Part shown: positions 5,071-12,222 of the stretch, in pieces
How positions within the stretch are numbered: the first letter of the stretch is position 1
How the letters are laid out: every line of letters starts with the position of its first letter
Translations under genes and position numbers: made by a program
From: Rhodospirillaceae bacterium
GTDB taxonomy: Bacteria > Pseudomonadota > Alphaproteobacteria > Micavibrionales > UBA2020
NCBI GenBank assembly: GCA_003524565.1
Contig: DQGU01000223.1
Coordinates: 1 to 14,691, forward strand
DNA length: 14,691 nucleotides
Reading direction: 5' to 3'
The notes under the pieces: generated by a model
The model's database searches: none
What the model saw: only the letters and a program-made list of their open reading frames with translations
Told to the model about the DNA's origin: nothing

Positions 5071-7260
5071 ATGAAAGCGAATAACGAGGGCAATATGAAA
5101 CAGCAGTCTGTGCATAAACAGCGCGGCTATACCCTTATCGAAATGGCCATCGTCATTTCGGTTCTGGGTATGATTATGGCTGCTTTCGTATCTGCCTATG
5201 CGCTTTATAACAAAAATCAGGTTGAAATCACCACGCTGTCGAACGCGAACCGCGTGATTAGCGCGCTTGGGCACTTTCTGGTGCAAAACGGGCGTTATCC
5301 TTGCCCTGCCCGCATGGACGTCGCGCGTGACGATGCGGCTTACGGTATGGAAACGAACTGCGCGGACACATCCCTCGCGGTCGGCAACTGCGCAAACGGT
5401 CTTTGCATAGAGGCGGGCGAGCGTCAGGTGAACACCAACCCGAACCCGGGGACTGCCGTCAATATCACGCCGCGCGTGCGCCGTGGCGCCGTGCCTTTCC
5501 GCATTTTGGGCCTGCCTGAAAACGCGGCAGAGGACGGCAACAAAGTGCGCATGTACTACGCTGTCACTGAAAACCTGACGAGCACAGCGACATACCGCAA
5601 GGACGCGGGCGGTATTTCTGTGATTAACGCCGATAACGTGTCGCTTGTATCGCCCGATAGCTCTGCGCACTTCGTGGTGTTCAGCGTGGGTAATGACCGC
5701 CGCGGCGCTGTCACGCGCTATGGCCAGACGAATAGACCCTGCGGCGACCCTGACGTGCAGGCGGATGCTCTTAACTGCAGCACGACATCTACGGCCCCGC
5801 ATAACCTTGCACGTTACCGCATGGCGGACCATAGCCGCAGCGACAACACGCGCCATTACGATGACTATATGCGCTACTATGCCTCTGTTGAAACGCCGCT
5901 TTGGCGCGTCACGGGCGCGACCAGCACCGATATCGTCGATTTGATTGACGTGGGTGCGGGCGGCCGTGTGGGCGTAGGCGTCAGCTCTCCGGGTGCGCCT
6001 GTGCATGTGGTGGGCGATGTGCGCGCCAGTGAAAACCTGCTGGCGCGCCAGATTTGCAACCCCACGGGCGGCGATTGCTTCATGGTCGATTCCATCGGCG
6101 GCGGCGACACAAACCCGCCTACGGCGGCGCTGCAATGTAACAACCCTGCGCATCCGTCTTATGACCCCGCGCGCCCCTATGTTATCGGCTATGCCTACGG
6201 GCAGGCTGTTTGCGGTACGGGTAACGAAGACATTCGCTGCCCCGCAGGCCGCATTTTGCGCGGCGTTGCCGCGGATGGCACCCTGACCTGCGATGCCGTT
6301 ACCGGCTGTGCGCCGATTACGGTCAACATGTGCCAGGTCAGCGGTGTGTGGCAGCAGGCGTTTATTCCCTCGGGCATCACCGGCCAAGTTTACCAGACGG
6401 ATGTGTTCGGCGCCTCTTTCCGCCGCACCTATCGTTGCACCAACGGTAACTGGACACTGCAAAGCTCGACGGGCTCGTGCAACTGCGCGGCGGTGAACAA
6501 CCAGATTGTCAACGTCGCCTGCAACAGCGTTTTCGGCGGCCCCGCGGCGGGCTGGAGCGGCACGGCAACGCGTCCCTTCTCGCGCACCTGTCCGGACGGT
6601 GCGGAAACATACGGCCCGATTGACTCAAGCGGCTGCGCTTGCGTGAACCTTGCGGGCGCCCCTGAAACGCGTACATGCCAGCAATCGCCCTTCAACTATC
6701 CGGCGGGTTATGCCTGCCCGGCGGGTCAGTCGCCCAAACGTTATCGCGACTGGACGTGCACGGGGCCGCAAGCCGGTGTCTATACGGCTTACTCTGCCGT
6801 TCCGGGTTCGGATTGCTGCAGCTGCACCGCGGGTGTCCGCTCCACGCAGTGGGTGTCTTGTGGCTCGGGCTACACCGGCACCAAGGAGCAGGAGCGCTTT
6901 ACGTCCTGCCCCGGTTACACAGCATGGGCAGATACGGGTAACAACAGCTGCGCTTGCAATACCAGCCTGATTGAAACCGGTACGCAGGCCTGCCCTGACG
7001 GTCAGGTCGGCGTTATCCAGCGCCGCCGCGACTGGAACTGCGCGGCCACGCCGCCCGCATGGGGTGATTGGTACACGACCAGCGACAACTGCGGTCCTGT
7101 CAGCTATCAGTGGGTGCCGAAAACCACGGGTCACGGCCCCTATGGTATCGCGCTCAGCAACACGGCAGGCACGACCTGCTCGAGCGCTGGCTCACAGGCG
7201 GCATGTTCCTATCCGGCAACGGGCGGTTACACGCACTACGACTCCTGCCGCTGCGAATAA
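5071..7260 (+). CDS. Giant minor-pilin-like protein with cysteine-rich modular tail (paralogue 3)
   Basis: This 729-residue protein has a prepilin site after G19 (RG|YTLIEMAIVI). It then shows the family scaffold: RYPCPARM, an LCIEAGER loop, GAVPFRILGL, YAVTE, AHFVVFSVGNDRRGA, HYDD and a VGVGVSSPGAPVHVVGDVRA element at 300-319. From about residue 350 it extends into a C-terminal region not found in the neighbours. There, CxC pairs recur at 470/472, 522/524, 583/585, 627/629 and 726/728, 44-99 residues apart, between Gly-, Trp- and Arg-containing segments such as RYRDWTC and RRRDWNC. I do not recognise a named domain; it resembles disulphide-stabilised adhesive stalk modules. ATG 5071 is used because AGGA lies six bases before it. 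ATG 5095, after GAGGG, would give an 11-residue leader closer to those of its neighbours and is equally plausible. The cysteines imply export and periplasmic oxidation. Role as tip adhesin is inference. Confidence 0.83.
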   Translation: MKANNEGNMKQQSVHKQRGYTLIEMAIVISVLGMIMAAFVSAYALYNKNQVEITTLSNANRVISALGHFLVQNGRYPCPARMDVARDDAAYGMETNCADTSLAVGNCANGLCIEAGERQVNTNPNPGTAVNITPRVRRGAVPFRILGLPENAAEDGNKVRMYYAVTENLTSTATYRKDAGGISVINADNVSLVSPDSSAHFVVFSVGNDRRGAVTRYGQTNRPCGDPDVQADALNCSTTSTAPHNLARYRMADHSRSDNTRHYDDYMRYYASVETPLWRVTGATSTDIVDLIDVGAGGRVGVGVSSPGAPVHVVGDVRASENLLARQICNPTGGDCFMVDSIGGGDTNPPTAALQCNNPAHPSYDPARPYVIGYAYGQAVCGTGNEDIRCPAGRILRGVAADGTLTCDAVTGCAPITVNMCQVSGVWQQAFIPSGITGQVYQTDVFGASFRRTYRCTNGNWTLQSSTGSCNCAAVNNQIVNVACNSVFGGPAAGWSGTATRPFSRTCPDGAETYGPIDSSGCACVNLAGAPETRTCQQSPFNYPAGYACPAGQSPKRYRDWTCTGPQAGVYTAYSAVPGSDCCSCTAGVRSTQWVSCGSGYTGTKEQERFTSCPGYTAWADTGNNSCACNTSLIETGTQACPDGQVGVIQRRRDWNCAATPPAWGDWYTTSDNCGPVSYQWVPKTTGHGPYGIALSNTAGTTCSSAGSQAACSYPATGGYTHYDSCRCE

Positions 7261-7269
7261 AATCGCAGC
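7250..7269. terminator. Small hairpin between convergent genes
   Basis: GCTGCGA (7250-7256) pairs with TCGCAGC (7263-7269) around the loop ATAAAA, which contains the TAA stop of the last pilin-like gene. No T-run follows on either strand, so it may be a weak or bidirectional transcript end, or chance. The convergent genes are only 39 bases apart. Confidence 0.3.
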
Positions 7270-7299
7270 TGCGGAGACGGTAAGGGGGCGGAGGGGCGT

Positions 7300-8451
7300 T
7301 TAGACGCGGAACCAGCCCTTGAGGATATCGAGATAAATATCGGCGAGCGCGTGCATGTCGGAAACGGCCACGCGCTCGTCGGTTTTATGCATGGTCTCAC
7401 CTACGATGCCGAACTCGATAACGGGGCAGTGGTTTTTGATATAGCGCGCATCCGACGTGCCGCCGGAGGTGCTGAGCTCCGGCGTGCGGCCGGTGTGTTT
7501 GCGGATGGTCTCCACAATCAAATCCGAATGTTGGCCGGGGGCGGTATAAAAACTCTCCCCGCCGACGCGAATATCGAGCTTGTAGGGGACGTTCGTCGCC
7601 TCCAGCGTTTCGCGGATTTTCGCCTCCAGCGTTTTACCGTTCCAATGGCTGTTGAAGCGGATATTGAACGTCGCGCGGGCGCGCGCGGGGATAACGTTTT
7701 CCGCCTTGTTGCCAATATCAATATTCACGGTTTCAAGGTTGGAGGGCTGGAAATGTTCGTTGCCCGTATCCAGCACCAGCGCGTCAAGCGCCGCCAGCAG
7801 TTTGACCAGTTTCGGCACGGGGTTGTCGGCCAGATGCGGATAGGCGACATGCCCCTGTTTGCCGTCCACTGTCAGATAGCCCGTGAACGTCCCGCGGCGG
7901 CCGATTTTAATCATATCGCCAAGCTTTTCGCGCGATGTGGGCTCGCCCACCAGACAGAAATCTATTTTCTCGCCGTGTTCTTCCAGCCACTTCAGCATTT
8001 TGGGCGTGCCGTTGATGGAGGGGCCTTCTTCGTCGCCCGTAATCAAAAAGCTGATGGAGCCCTGCGGTTTGTGTTCGTCAAGAAAGCGCAAAACGGCGGA
8101 AACAAAGCAGGCGATAGGGCCTTTCATATCGGCCGCGCCGCGGCCGCAGACATAGCCGTCTTTCACTTCACCGCCGAAGGGGTCGAAACTCCAGCCTGCG
8201 ACGTCACCAACGGGCACAACATCGGTATGCCCGGCGAAGCAGAAATGCGGCGCAGCGGTGCCCCAGCGGGCGTAGAGGTTATCCACGTCCGGCGTATCAA
8301 CGTCGGAGAATTTCAGGCGGTGGCAAACAAACCCTGCCTTGGTGAGAAGGCCTTCAAGAAGGTCGAGCGCGCCGCCCTCCGCCGGTGTCACGCTCGGGCA
8401 GCGCAGCAGCCCTTGCAGGATTTCAACAGGATTCTTTTCGGCGGCGCTCAT
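7300..8451 (-). CDS. dapE: Succinyl-diaminopimelate desuccinylase
   Basis: This enzyme hydrolyses N-succinyl-LL-2,6-diaminopimelate to succinate and LL-diaminopimelate in the cytoplasm, in the succinylase branch that supplies lysine and the peptidoglycan cross-link residue. The 383-residue length fits the M20 peptidase family DapE enzymes. The di-zinc site is visible: AGHTD (H75), GRGAADMKG (D108, bridging), GDEEG with catalytic E141 and ligand E142, VGEPTS (E170) and a C-terminal H355 in MHKTDE. The GGTSDARY motif of the dimerisation/substrate side is also intact. The start codon lies 5 bases after the dapD stop and has only a weak purine stretch (GCGAGTAAG) before it, which suggests translational coupling to dapD. 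All catalytic residues are present. Confidence 0.97.
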   Translation of the reverse strand: MSAAEKNPVEILQGLLRCPSVTPAEGGALDLLEGLLTKAGFVCHRLKFSDVDTPDVDNLYARWGTAAPHFCFAGHTDVVPVGDVAGWSFDPFGGEVKDGYVCGRGAADMKGPIACFVSAVLRFLDEHKPQGSISFLITGDEEGPSINGTPKMLKWLEEHGEKIDFCLVGEPTSREKLGDMIKIGRRGTFTGYLTVDGKQGHVAYPHLADNPVPKLVKLLAALDALVLDTGNEHFQPSNLETVNIDIGNKAENVIPARARATFNIRFNSHWNGKTLEAKIRETLEATNVPYKLDIRVGGESFYTAPGQHSDLIVETIRKHTGRTPELSTSGGTSDARYIKNHCPVIEFGIVGETMHKTDERVAVSDMHALADIYLDILKGWFRV

Positions 8452-8456
8452 GATGC

Positions 8457-9302
8457 TTACTCGCGCAGGAGGTCGTTGATAGAGGTCTTGCTGCGTGTTT
8501 TTTCATCCACGCGCTTGACGATAACCGCGCAATAAAGCGAGGGGCCGGGCGTGCCGTCGGGCAGCGGCTTGCCGGGCAGGGTGCCCGATACCACGACCGA
8601 ATAGGCGGGCACGCGGCCCATGAAAACCTCGCCCGTCGCACGGTCGATGATTTTGGTCGAGGCGCCAAGGTAAACGCCCATGGAAAGAACGGAGCCTTCT
8701 TCGACAATCACACCCTCGGCGACCTCGGCGCGCGCGCCGATGAAGCAGTTGTCTTCGATAATCACGGGGCCCGCCTGCAGCGGCTCCAAGACGCCGCCGA
8801 TGCCGACGCCGCCAGAGATATGGCAGTTCTTGCCGATTTGCGCGCAGGAGCCGATGGTCGCCCATGTATCGACCATCGTGCCTTCATCGACATAGGCGCC
8901 GACGTTGACAAAAGACGGCATCAAAACGACTTTCGGCGCGATAAAGGCGGATTGGCGCACGAAGCAGCCGGGCACGGCGCGGAAACCCGCGGCGCGAAAC
9001 GCGGCATCGTCCATGCCGGCAAAACGCGACGGCACTTTGTCAAACCACGGCGCAGGGCCGGGGCCGCCCGGAATGATACTGTTGTCATTGAAGCGGAACG
9101 ACAGCAGGATGGCTTTTTTCACCCATTGATTGACATGCCATGCGCCGTCTTTTTTCTCCGCCACGCGCAGCGCGCCCGCGTTCATCAGCGCCATAATCTC
9201 TTCGACGGTTTTTTTGCCCAGAATACGCGTTTTGTCGGTCAGGGAATCTTTTTGTTCCCATACGGTGTTGATGCTTGTTTCCAGTTCCTGAAACTCGGAC
9301 AT
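8457..9302 (-). CDS. dapD: 2,3,4,5-tetrahydropyridine-2,6-dicarboxylate N-succinyltransferase
   Basis: The enzyme transfers succinyl from succinyl-CoA to tetrahydrodipicolinate, the step that opens the succinylase route to diaminopimelate. The 281-residue protein has the usual DapD layout. A helical N-terminal domain contains WHVNQWVKKAILLSFR (about 55-70). A left-handed parallel beta-helix of hexapeptide repeats runs from about 118 to 220, including SFVNVGAYVDEGTMVDTWA, GSCAQIGKNCHISGG and VIIEDNCFIGARAEVAEG. The C-terminal segment carries VPAYSVVVSGTLPGK. The frame is open further upstream to 9356, but ATG 9302 has the clear ribosome binding site AAGAGGGA about six bases before it and begins where the family begins (MSEFQELE). 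It sits 29 bases after the HAD gene stop and 5 bases before dapE, in one probable operon. Confidence 0.97.
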   Translation of the reverse strand: MSEFQELETSINTVWEQKDSLTDKTRILGKKTVEEIMALMNAGALRVAEKKDGAWHVNQWVKKAILLSFRFNDNSIIPGGPGPAPWFDKVPSRFAGMDDAAFRAAGFRAVPGCFVRQSAFIAPKVVLMPSFVNVGAYVDEGTMVDTWATIGSCAQIGKNCHISGGVGIGGVLEPLQAGPVIIEDNCFIGARAEVAEGVIVEEGSVLSMGVYLGASTKIIDRATGEVFMGRVPAYSVVVSGTLPGKPLPDGTPGPSLYCAVIVKRVDEKTRSKTSINDLLRE

Positions 9303-9331
9303 GTTATCCCTCTTGCGGTGATTGTTTGTTG

Positions 9332-9985
9332 TTATTTGAATTTCTGTTCGAACCACGCGGTCAGACGGTCGGCGCGGTGGTGAATATGCAGGTCATCGGC
9401 GGGGGCGTTTTGCTCTGTGCCGTGCAGCCAGACGGTGGTCATGCCCAAATCATGCGCGGGTTTGAGGTTTATCTCCATATCCTCGAACATGCAGGCGGTT
9501 TTCGGGTTGACGCCGTGGCGGTACAGAAAAGTGTGATAGGTGTCCATCTGTGGCTTTGGCCAGTATCCGGCGTCTTCGATGGCGAATACGCCGTCGAAAT
9601 GCCCCGCGATGCCAAGGTGGTCAATCATCCGGAGCGCGAAATGCTTAGGCGCGTTGGTGAAAACGACCTTGCGGCCGGGCAGGCGCGTCAGGCCGCCTTG
9701 CGTAATCGTGCAAGGCTCGACCAGCGCATAATCTATATCATGCACATAGGTCAGAAAATCGGACGGGTCGAGGTTGTGTTCCGTCATCAGCCCGCGCAGC
9801 GTGGTGCCGTAGGTTTTGTAGTAATGCTTGCGCAGGCGGGCGGCTTCTTCTTTGTCGGTCTTGAGGAAGTCCGCGACAAAATCCGTCATGCGCGTCGCGA
9901 CGAGGTCGAAGATATGCCTCTCCGCATCGTAAAGCGTATTGTCGAGGTCGAAGACCCAGGTATCGATATGGCTGAAATCCTGCAT
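9332..9985 (-). CDS. HAD-superfamily pyrimidine 5'-nucleotidase-like phosphatase
   Basis: This 217-residue protein belongs to the haloacid dehalogenase phosphatases of the SDT1/YjjG-like pyrimidine 5'-nucleotidase type, which dephosphorylate nucleoside monophosphates or related small phosphates. Motif I is VFDLDNTLY with nucleophile D13 and acid D15. Motif II is VVFTNAP (T110), motif III is lysine K144 in GYWPKPQM, and motif IV is CMFEDMEINL (E168-D169). A helical cap lies between motifs I and II. ATG 9985 overlaps the recR stop as TGATG; a GTG one codon earlier (9988) is the alternative start. A HAD gene of this type beside dapD and dapE is a gene order I know from other alphaproteobacteria. 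Its true substrate is not evident. Confidence 0.9.
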   Translation of the reverse strand: MQDFSHIDTWVFDLDNTLYDAERHIFDLVATRMTDFVADFLKTDKEEAARLRKHYYKTYGTTLRGLMTEHNLDPSDFLTYVHDIDYALVEPCTITQGGLTRLPGRKVVFTNAPKHFALRMIDHLGIAGHFDGVFAIEDAGYWPKPQMDTYHTFLYRHGVNPKTACMFEDMEINLKPAHDLGMTTVWLHGTEQNAPADDLHIHHRADRLTAWFEQKFK

Positions 9986-10578
9986 CACACGGACTTTCGC
10001 GCGCGCAGCGCCGTCGATAGCGTGCCGTCGTCAAGATAATCGATTTGCCCGCCGATGGGCACGCCATGCGCCAGCTGGCTGATGCCGACATTGCAGGATT
10101 GCAGGCAGTCTGCGATGTAATGCGCGGTCGTCTGCCCGTCGATGGTGGCGTTCAGCGCCAGAATAACTTCGCGCACGGCATCGTCCGCCGCGCGGCGCGT
10201 CAGGTGCGGAATGGAAAGGTCTTCGGGCGTGATGCCGTCAAGTGCCGACAGCGTGCCGCCCAGCACATGGTAATATCCACGGAAAGAGCCGGTTTTTTCA
10301 ATCGCCCAAAGGTCGGATATATCCTCGACCACGCACATCAGGCTGCGGTCGCGCGTGCTGTCCGTGCAAATCGCGCAAGGGGCGCAGGTGTCGAGGTTGT
10401 GGCATTCCGGACATTCCGTGATGACCTCCGCCGCGCGGCCAAGCGCCTGCGACAGCGGCAGCATCAGGCTTTCGCGGTTTTTCAAAAGATGCAGCGCCGC
10501 ACGGCGGGCGGAGCGCGGCCCCATGCCCGGCAGGCGTGCCAGCAGTTTCATCAGATGTTCGATATCGGTGCCAATCAT
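9985..10578 (-). CDS. recR: Recombination mediator protein RecR
   Basis: RecR acts with RecO (and RecF) to load RecA onto SSB-coated gapped DNA. The 197-residue length is normal. The N-terminal helix-hairpin-helix (LARLPGMGPRSARRAALHLL, 13-32) is followed by a C4 zinc motif (C56, C59, C68, C71) in CPECHNLDTCAPCAIC. Next come a Toprim domain beginning LMCVVEDISD (E85, D86), the YHVLGGTLSALDGI segment and the C-terminal ISQLAHGVPIGGQIDYLDDGTL dimer/Walker-B-like region, all intact. Unlike many bacteria, no ybaB/ebfC or dnaX gene lies directly upstream here. Its stop overlaps the next gene's start, so it heads the dap cluster. No Shine-Dalgarno precedes the ATG; a TATAAT seven bases upstream suggests a leaderless transcript. 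Confidence 0.97.
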   Translation of the reverse strand: MIGTDIEHLMKLLARLPGMGPRSARRAALHLLKNRESLMLPLSQALGRAAEVITECPECHNLDTCAPCAICTDSTRDRSLMCVVEDISDLWAIEKTGSFRGYYHVLGGTLSALDGITPEDLSIPHLTRRAADDAVREVILALNATIDGQTTAHYIADCLQSCNVGISQLAHGVPIGGQIDYLDDGTLSTALRARKSV

Positions 10579-10585
10579 GGGGCTG

Positions 10586-10591
10586 ATTATA
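10586..10591 (-). promoter_or_regulatory. Perfect -10 box of recR, candidate leaderless promoter
   Basis: On the minus strand TATAAT ends seven bases before the recR ATG (10578), placing the expected transcription start at or next to the A of the ATG. A poor -35 (TGGCAA, minus strand, 18 bases upstream) is present. The region between -35 and -10 contains the right arm of a GGGGC/GCCCC hairpin. No ribosome binding site is visible, which agrees with leaderless translation. Confidence 0.4.
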
Positions 10592-10600
10592 CCTGTTTCG

Positions 10601-10620
10601 GGGGCGGTATTGCCAGCCCC
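10601..10620 (-). terminator. GC-rich hairpin after the FAH-family gene
   Basis: On the minus strand GGGGC-t-GG pairs with CC-GCCCC around CAATA (10620 to 10601), a 7-bp stem with one bulged base, about 33 bases after the stop of the upstream gene. No T-run follows, so it is a weak terminator at best. It overlaps the spacer of the proposed recR promoter. Confidence 0.3.
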
Positions 10621-10652
10621 GTTTCGTTAAATGTCGCCCTTTAAAACGCCTG

Positions 10653-11348
10653 TCAGCGAATGGTCACCGACAAATCACCAATACCGTCGATATGCGCATC
10701 CACCTTGTCGCCGCTTTCAAGCGCGCCGACGCCAGCGGGCGTTCCGCTCAGCAGGATATCGCCGGGCTGCAGGGTGATAAAACGCGACAAAATCGCAATC
10801 AGGCGCGGCAGCGGCCATATCATGTCCGACAGCTGCCCGTCCTGCCGGAGGTCACCATTGACGGAAAGCTGGATGGCGCCCTGCGGCGGCGTTTGCGACG
10901 CGCCTGCGGGTATCAAAAGGCCGCAGGGGGTGGCGTGGTCGAAACCCTTGGCAAGGTCCCACGGCTTGCCGCCATCTTTGGCCAGTTTTTGCAAATCGCG
11001 GCGGGTGAGGTCGAGCCCCACGGTATAGCCAAAAACATGCTCCATCGCGCTTTGCTCCGGAATATCTGCCCCACCCATGCCCAGCGCCGCGACCAGTTCT
11101 ACTTCATGGTGCAGCGATGCCGTTTGCGGCGGGTAGGGGATGATGTCGCCGTCATGCGCAAGGCTGTCGGCGGGCTTCATGAAGAAAACGGGGATGCCTT
11201 CTGCCGTGCCGGCCTTCGCGCCCATTTCGGCTGCGTGCAGGGCGTAATTCTGCCCCACGCAAAAAATACGGCGCACGGGGAATACTTCGCGCCGTCCGGC
11301 AACGGGCAGGAAGGGGGGCGGCGCAGGCGGAAATACATATCCGGTCAT
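10653..11348 (-). CDS. Fumarylacetoacetate hydrolase family protein
   Basis: This 231-residue protein has the compact FAH fold of YcgM/fumarylpyruvate hydrolase-like enzymes, which cleave or decarboxylate acylpyruvates and related diketo acids with a divalent metal. Visible family motifs are FCVGQNYALHAAEMG (29-43), FFMKPADSL (55-63), the metal ligands in HHEVELV (E82, E84) and D113 in GYTVGLDLTRRDLQ. They continue with KPWDLAKGFDHATPCG (128-143) and the terminal LQPGDILLSGTPAGVG. The start overlaps the upstream reductase stop as ATGA, and AAGGGAAGG lies before the ATG. Fumarylpyruvate hydrolase (gentisate/naphthalene pathways), acylpyruvase and oxaloacetate tautomerase are all possible activities. 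Sequence alone does not decide between them. Confidence 0.93.
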   Translation of the reverse strand: MTGYVFPPAPPPFLPVAGRREVFPVRRIFCVGQNYALHAAEMGAKAGTAEGIPVFFMKPADSLAHDGDIIPYPPQTASLHHEVELVAALGMGGADIPEQSAMEHVFGYTVGLDLTRRDLQKLAKDGGKPWDLAKGFDHATPCGLLIPAGASQTPPQGAIQLSVNGDLRQDGQLSDMIWPLPRLIAILSRFITLQPGDILLSGTPAGVGALESGDKVDAHIDGIGDLSVTIR

Positions 11349-12118
11349 GGTGCCTTCCCTTCTTTTGCGGTGTCTTCTTTTACCGTGGCTTCTTTGGATT
11401 GCCAGGCATCGCTGAAAATACGCTCTTTGTCCGCACCCAAATCCAGAAGTGCGGGCAGGGTTGCCGCCACCATCGGCGGCGGGCCTGCAAGGTATATGTC
11501 GAAATCGCCGATATGCGAAAAATCTTCGGCCAGTGCATCGCTGACGAAACCGCGCCGCAGACGCGCATCAACTGCCGCATCGGATAAGACCGGAATATAG
11601 CTGAAATGCGGATGCTTCTGTCCCAGCACGCGGAAATGGCGGTCGAGGTAAAGCTGCTCCTCGCTGCGCACGCCCCAGTAAAGATGACAGGGGGCCGCGC
11701 CTGCGGTGGCCAGATGCGCCTCCAGTATCGATTTGACGGGCGCAACGCCCAGCCCGCCCGCCAGCGCCAGTAGCGGCCGCGCACCGCCGCGCCAGTAGCT
11801 ATGGCCAAAGGGGCCTTCGATGATAATTTCGCTGCCCGGGCGCGTTTCGCTGGTCAGCGCATCGCTGAGCCCGCCTTGCCCTGCGCTCCTGATATGAAAT
11901 TCGATGAAATCGTCGCCGGGCGCGCTGGCGATGGAATAGGGGCGCGCCGGCCAGTCGCCCAGGCGCAGATGCGCATATTGCCCCGCGCGGAATTTGAACG
12001 GCTGGCGCTGCGCCAACTCAAGCCGCAGGATGCGCGTATCGCTCATGACATCTTCCACCGACACAATACGGGCGTGAAGGGCGGCGGGCGTATCGGGCGC
12101 TGTGGTTTTGTCGTTCAT
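11345..12118 (-). CDS. FAD/NAD(P)H oxidoreductase of the ferredoxin-NADP reductase family
   Basis: This 257-residue protein has an FNR-type fold. An FAD-binding barrel contains FRAGQYAHL (43-51) and RPYSIAS (59-65, the RxYS flavin motif). An NAD(P)-binding half contains GGLGVAPVKSILE (121-133), YWGVRSEEQLYL and YLAGPPPMV (209-217). It resembles reductase components of ring-hydroxylating dioxygenases and CDP-6-deoxyglucoseen reductase, but has no plant-type [2Fe-2S] domain: no CxxxxCxxC motif is present. Electrons must therefore go to a separate partner, which is not encoded here. A lysine/glutamate-rich tail follows residue 240. The ATG at 12118 has no clear ribosome binding site. It overlaps the FAH gene by ATGA, so both are made together. 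The physiological partner is unknown. Confidence 0.88.
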   Translation of the reverse strand: MNDKTTAPDTPAALHARIVSVEDVMSDTRILRLELAQRQPFKFRAGQYAHLRLGDWPARPYSIASAPGDDFIEFHIRSAGQGGLSDALTSETRPGSEIIIEGPFGHSYWRGGARPLLALAGGLGVAPVKSILEAHLATAGAAPCHLYWGVRSEEQLYLDRHFRVLGQKHPHFSYIPVLSDAAVDARLRRGFVSDALAEDFSHIGDFDIYLAGPPPMVAATLPALLDLGADKERIFSDAWQSKEATVKEDTAKEGKAP

Positions 12119-12152
12119 GAAGGGCCGCGGCGGGGTGGATGGGAAGGTTTAT

Positions 12153-12193
12153 AAAAGCTTCGAGCCTTCCGCCAAAATAGGGGAAGGCTCGAA
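12153..12193 (-). terminator. Strong hairpin terminator after the LPD7-like gene
   Basis: TTCGAGCCTTCC (12159-12170) and GGAAGGCTCGAA (12182-12193) form a perfect 12-bp stem with an 11-base loop. On the minus strand a GC is followed by TTTT (12156-12153), a short U-run. It lies about 30 bases after the stop at 12223 and just before the reductase gene, isolating the two units. TATAAA on the minus strand at 12153-12148 could also be the -10 of the reductase gene, but no good -35 is seen. Confidence 0.75.
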
Positions 12194-12222
12194 AAAGTCA
12201 AGTTTTGAAGGCCTTTTGCGGC

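Noticed and set aside
5005..6462. A 485-residue minus-strand frame opposite the third large pilin-like gene
   Set aside because: It is a shadow rich in His, Arg and Ala with no domain. The opposite frame carries the prepilin signal and motifs shared with its neighbours.
2153..7260. Prophage tail-fibre genes, suggested by the VGxG/LDVNG element
   Set aside because: Each protein starts with a full prepilin signal. No other phage structural, lysis or integration gene is present, and no S74 chaperone follows.
7351..8535. A 394-residue plus-strand frame opposite dapE
   Set aside because: dapE is complete with every catalytic residue; the shadow spans a gene junction and has no homology pattern.
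9303..9356. Longer dapD start at 9356
   Set aside because: The 18 extra residues are not family-like and would overlap the HAD gene end, while ATG 9302 has a clear ribosome binding site and the normal N-terminus.
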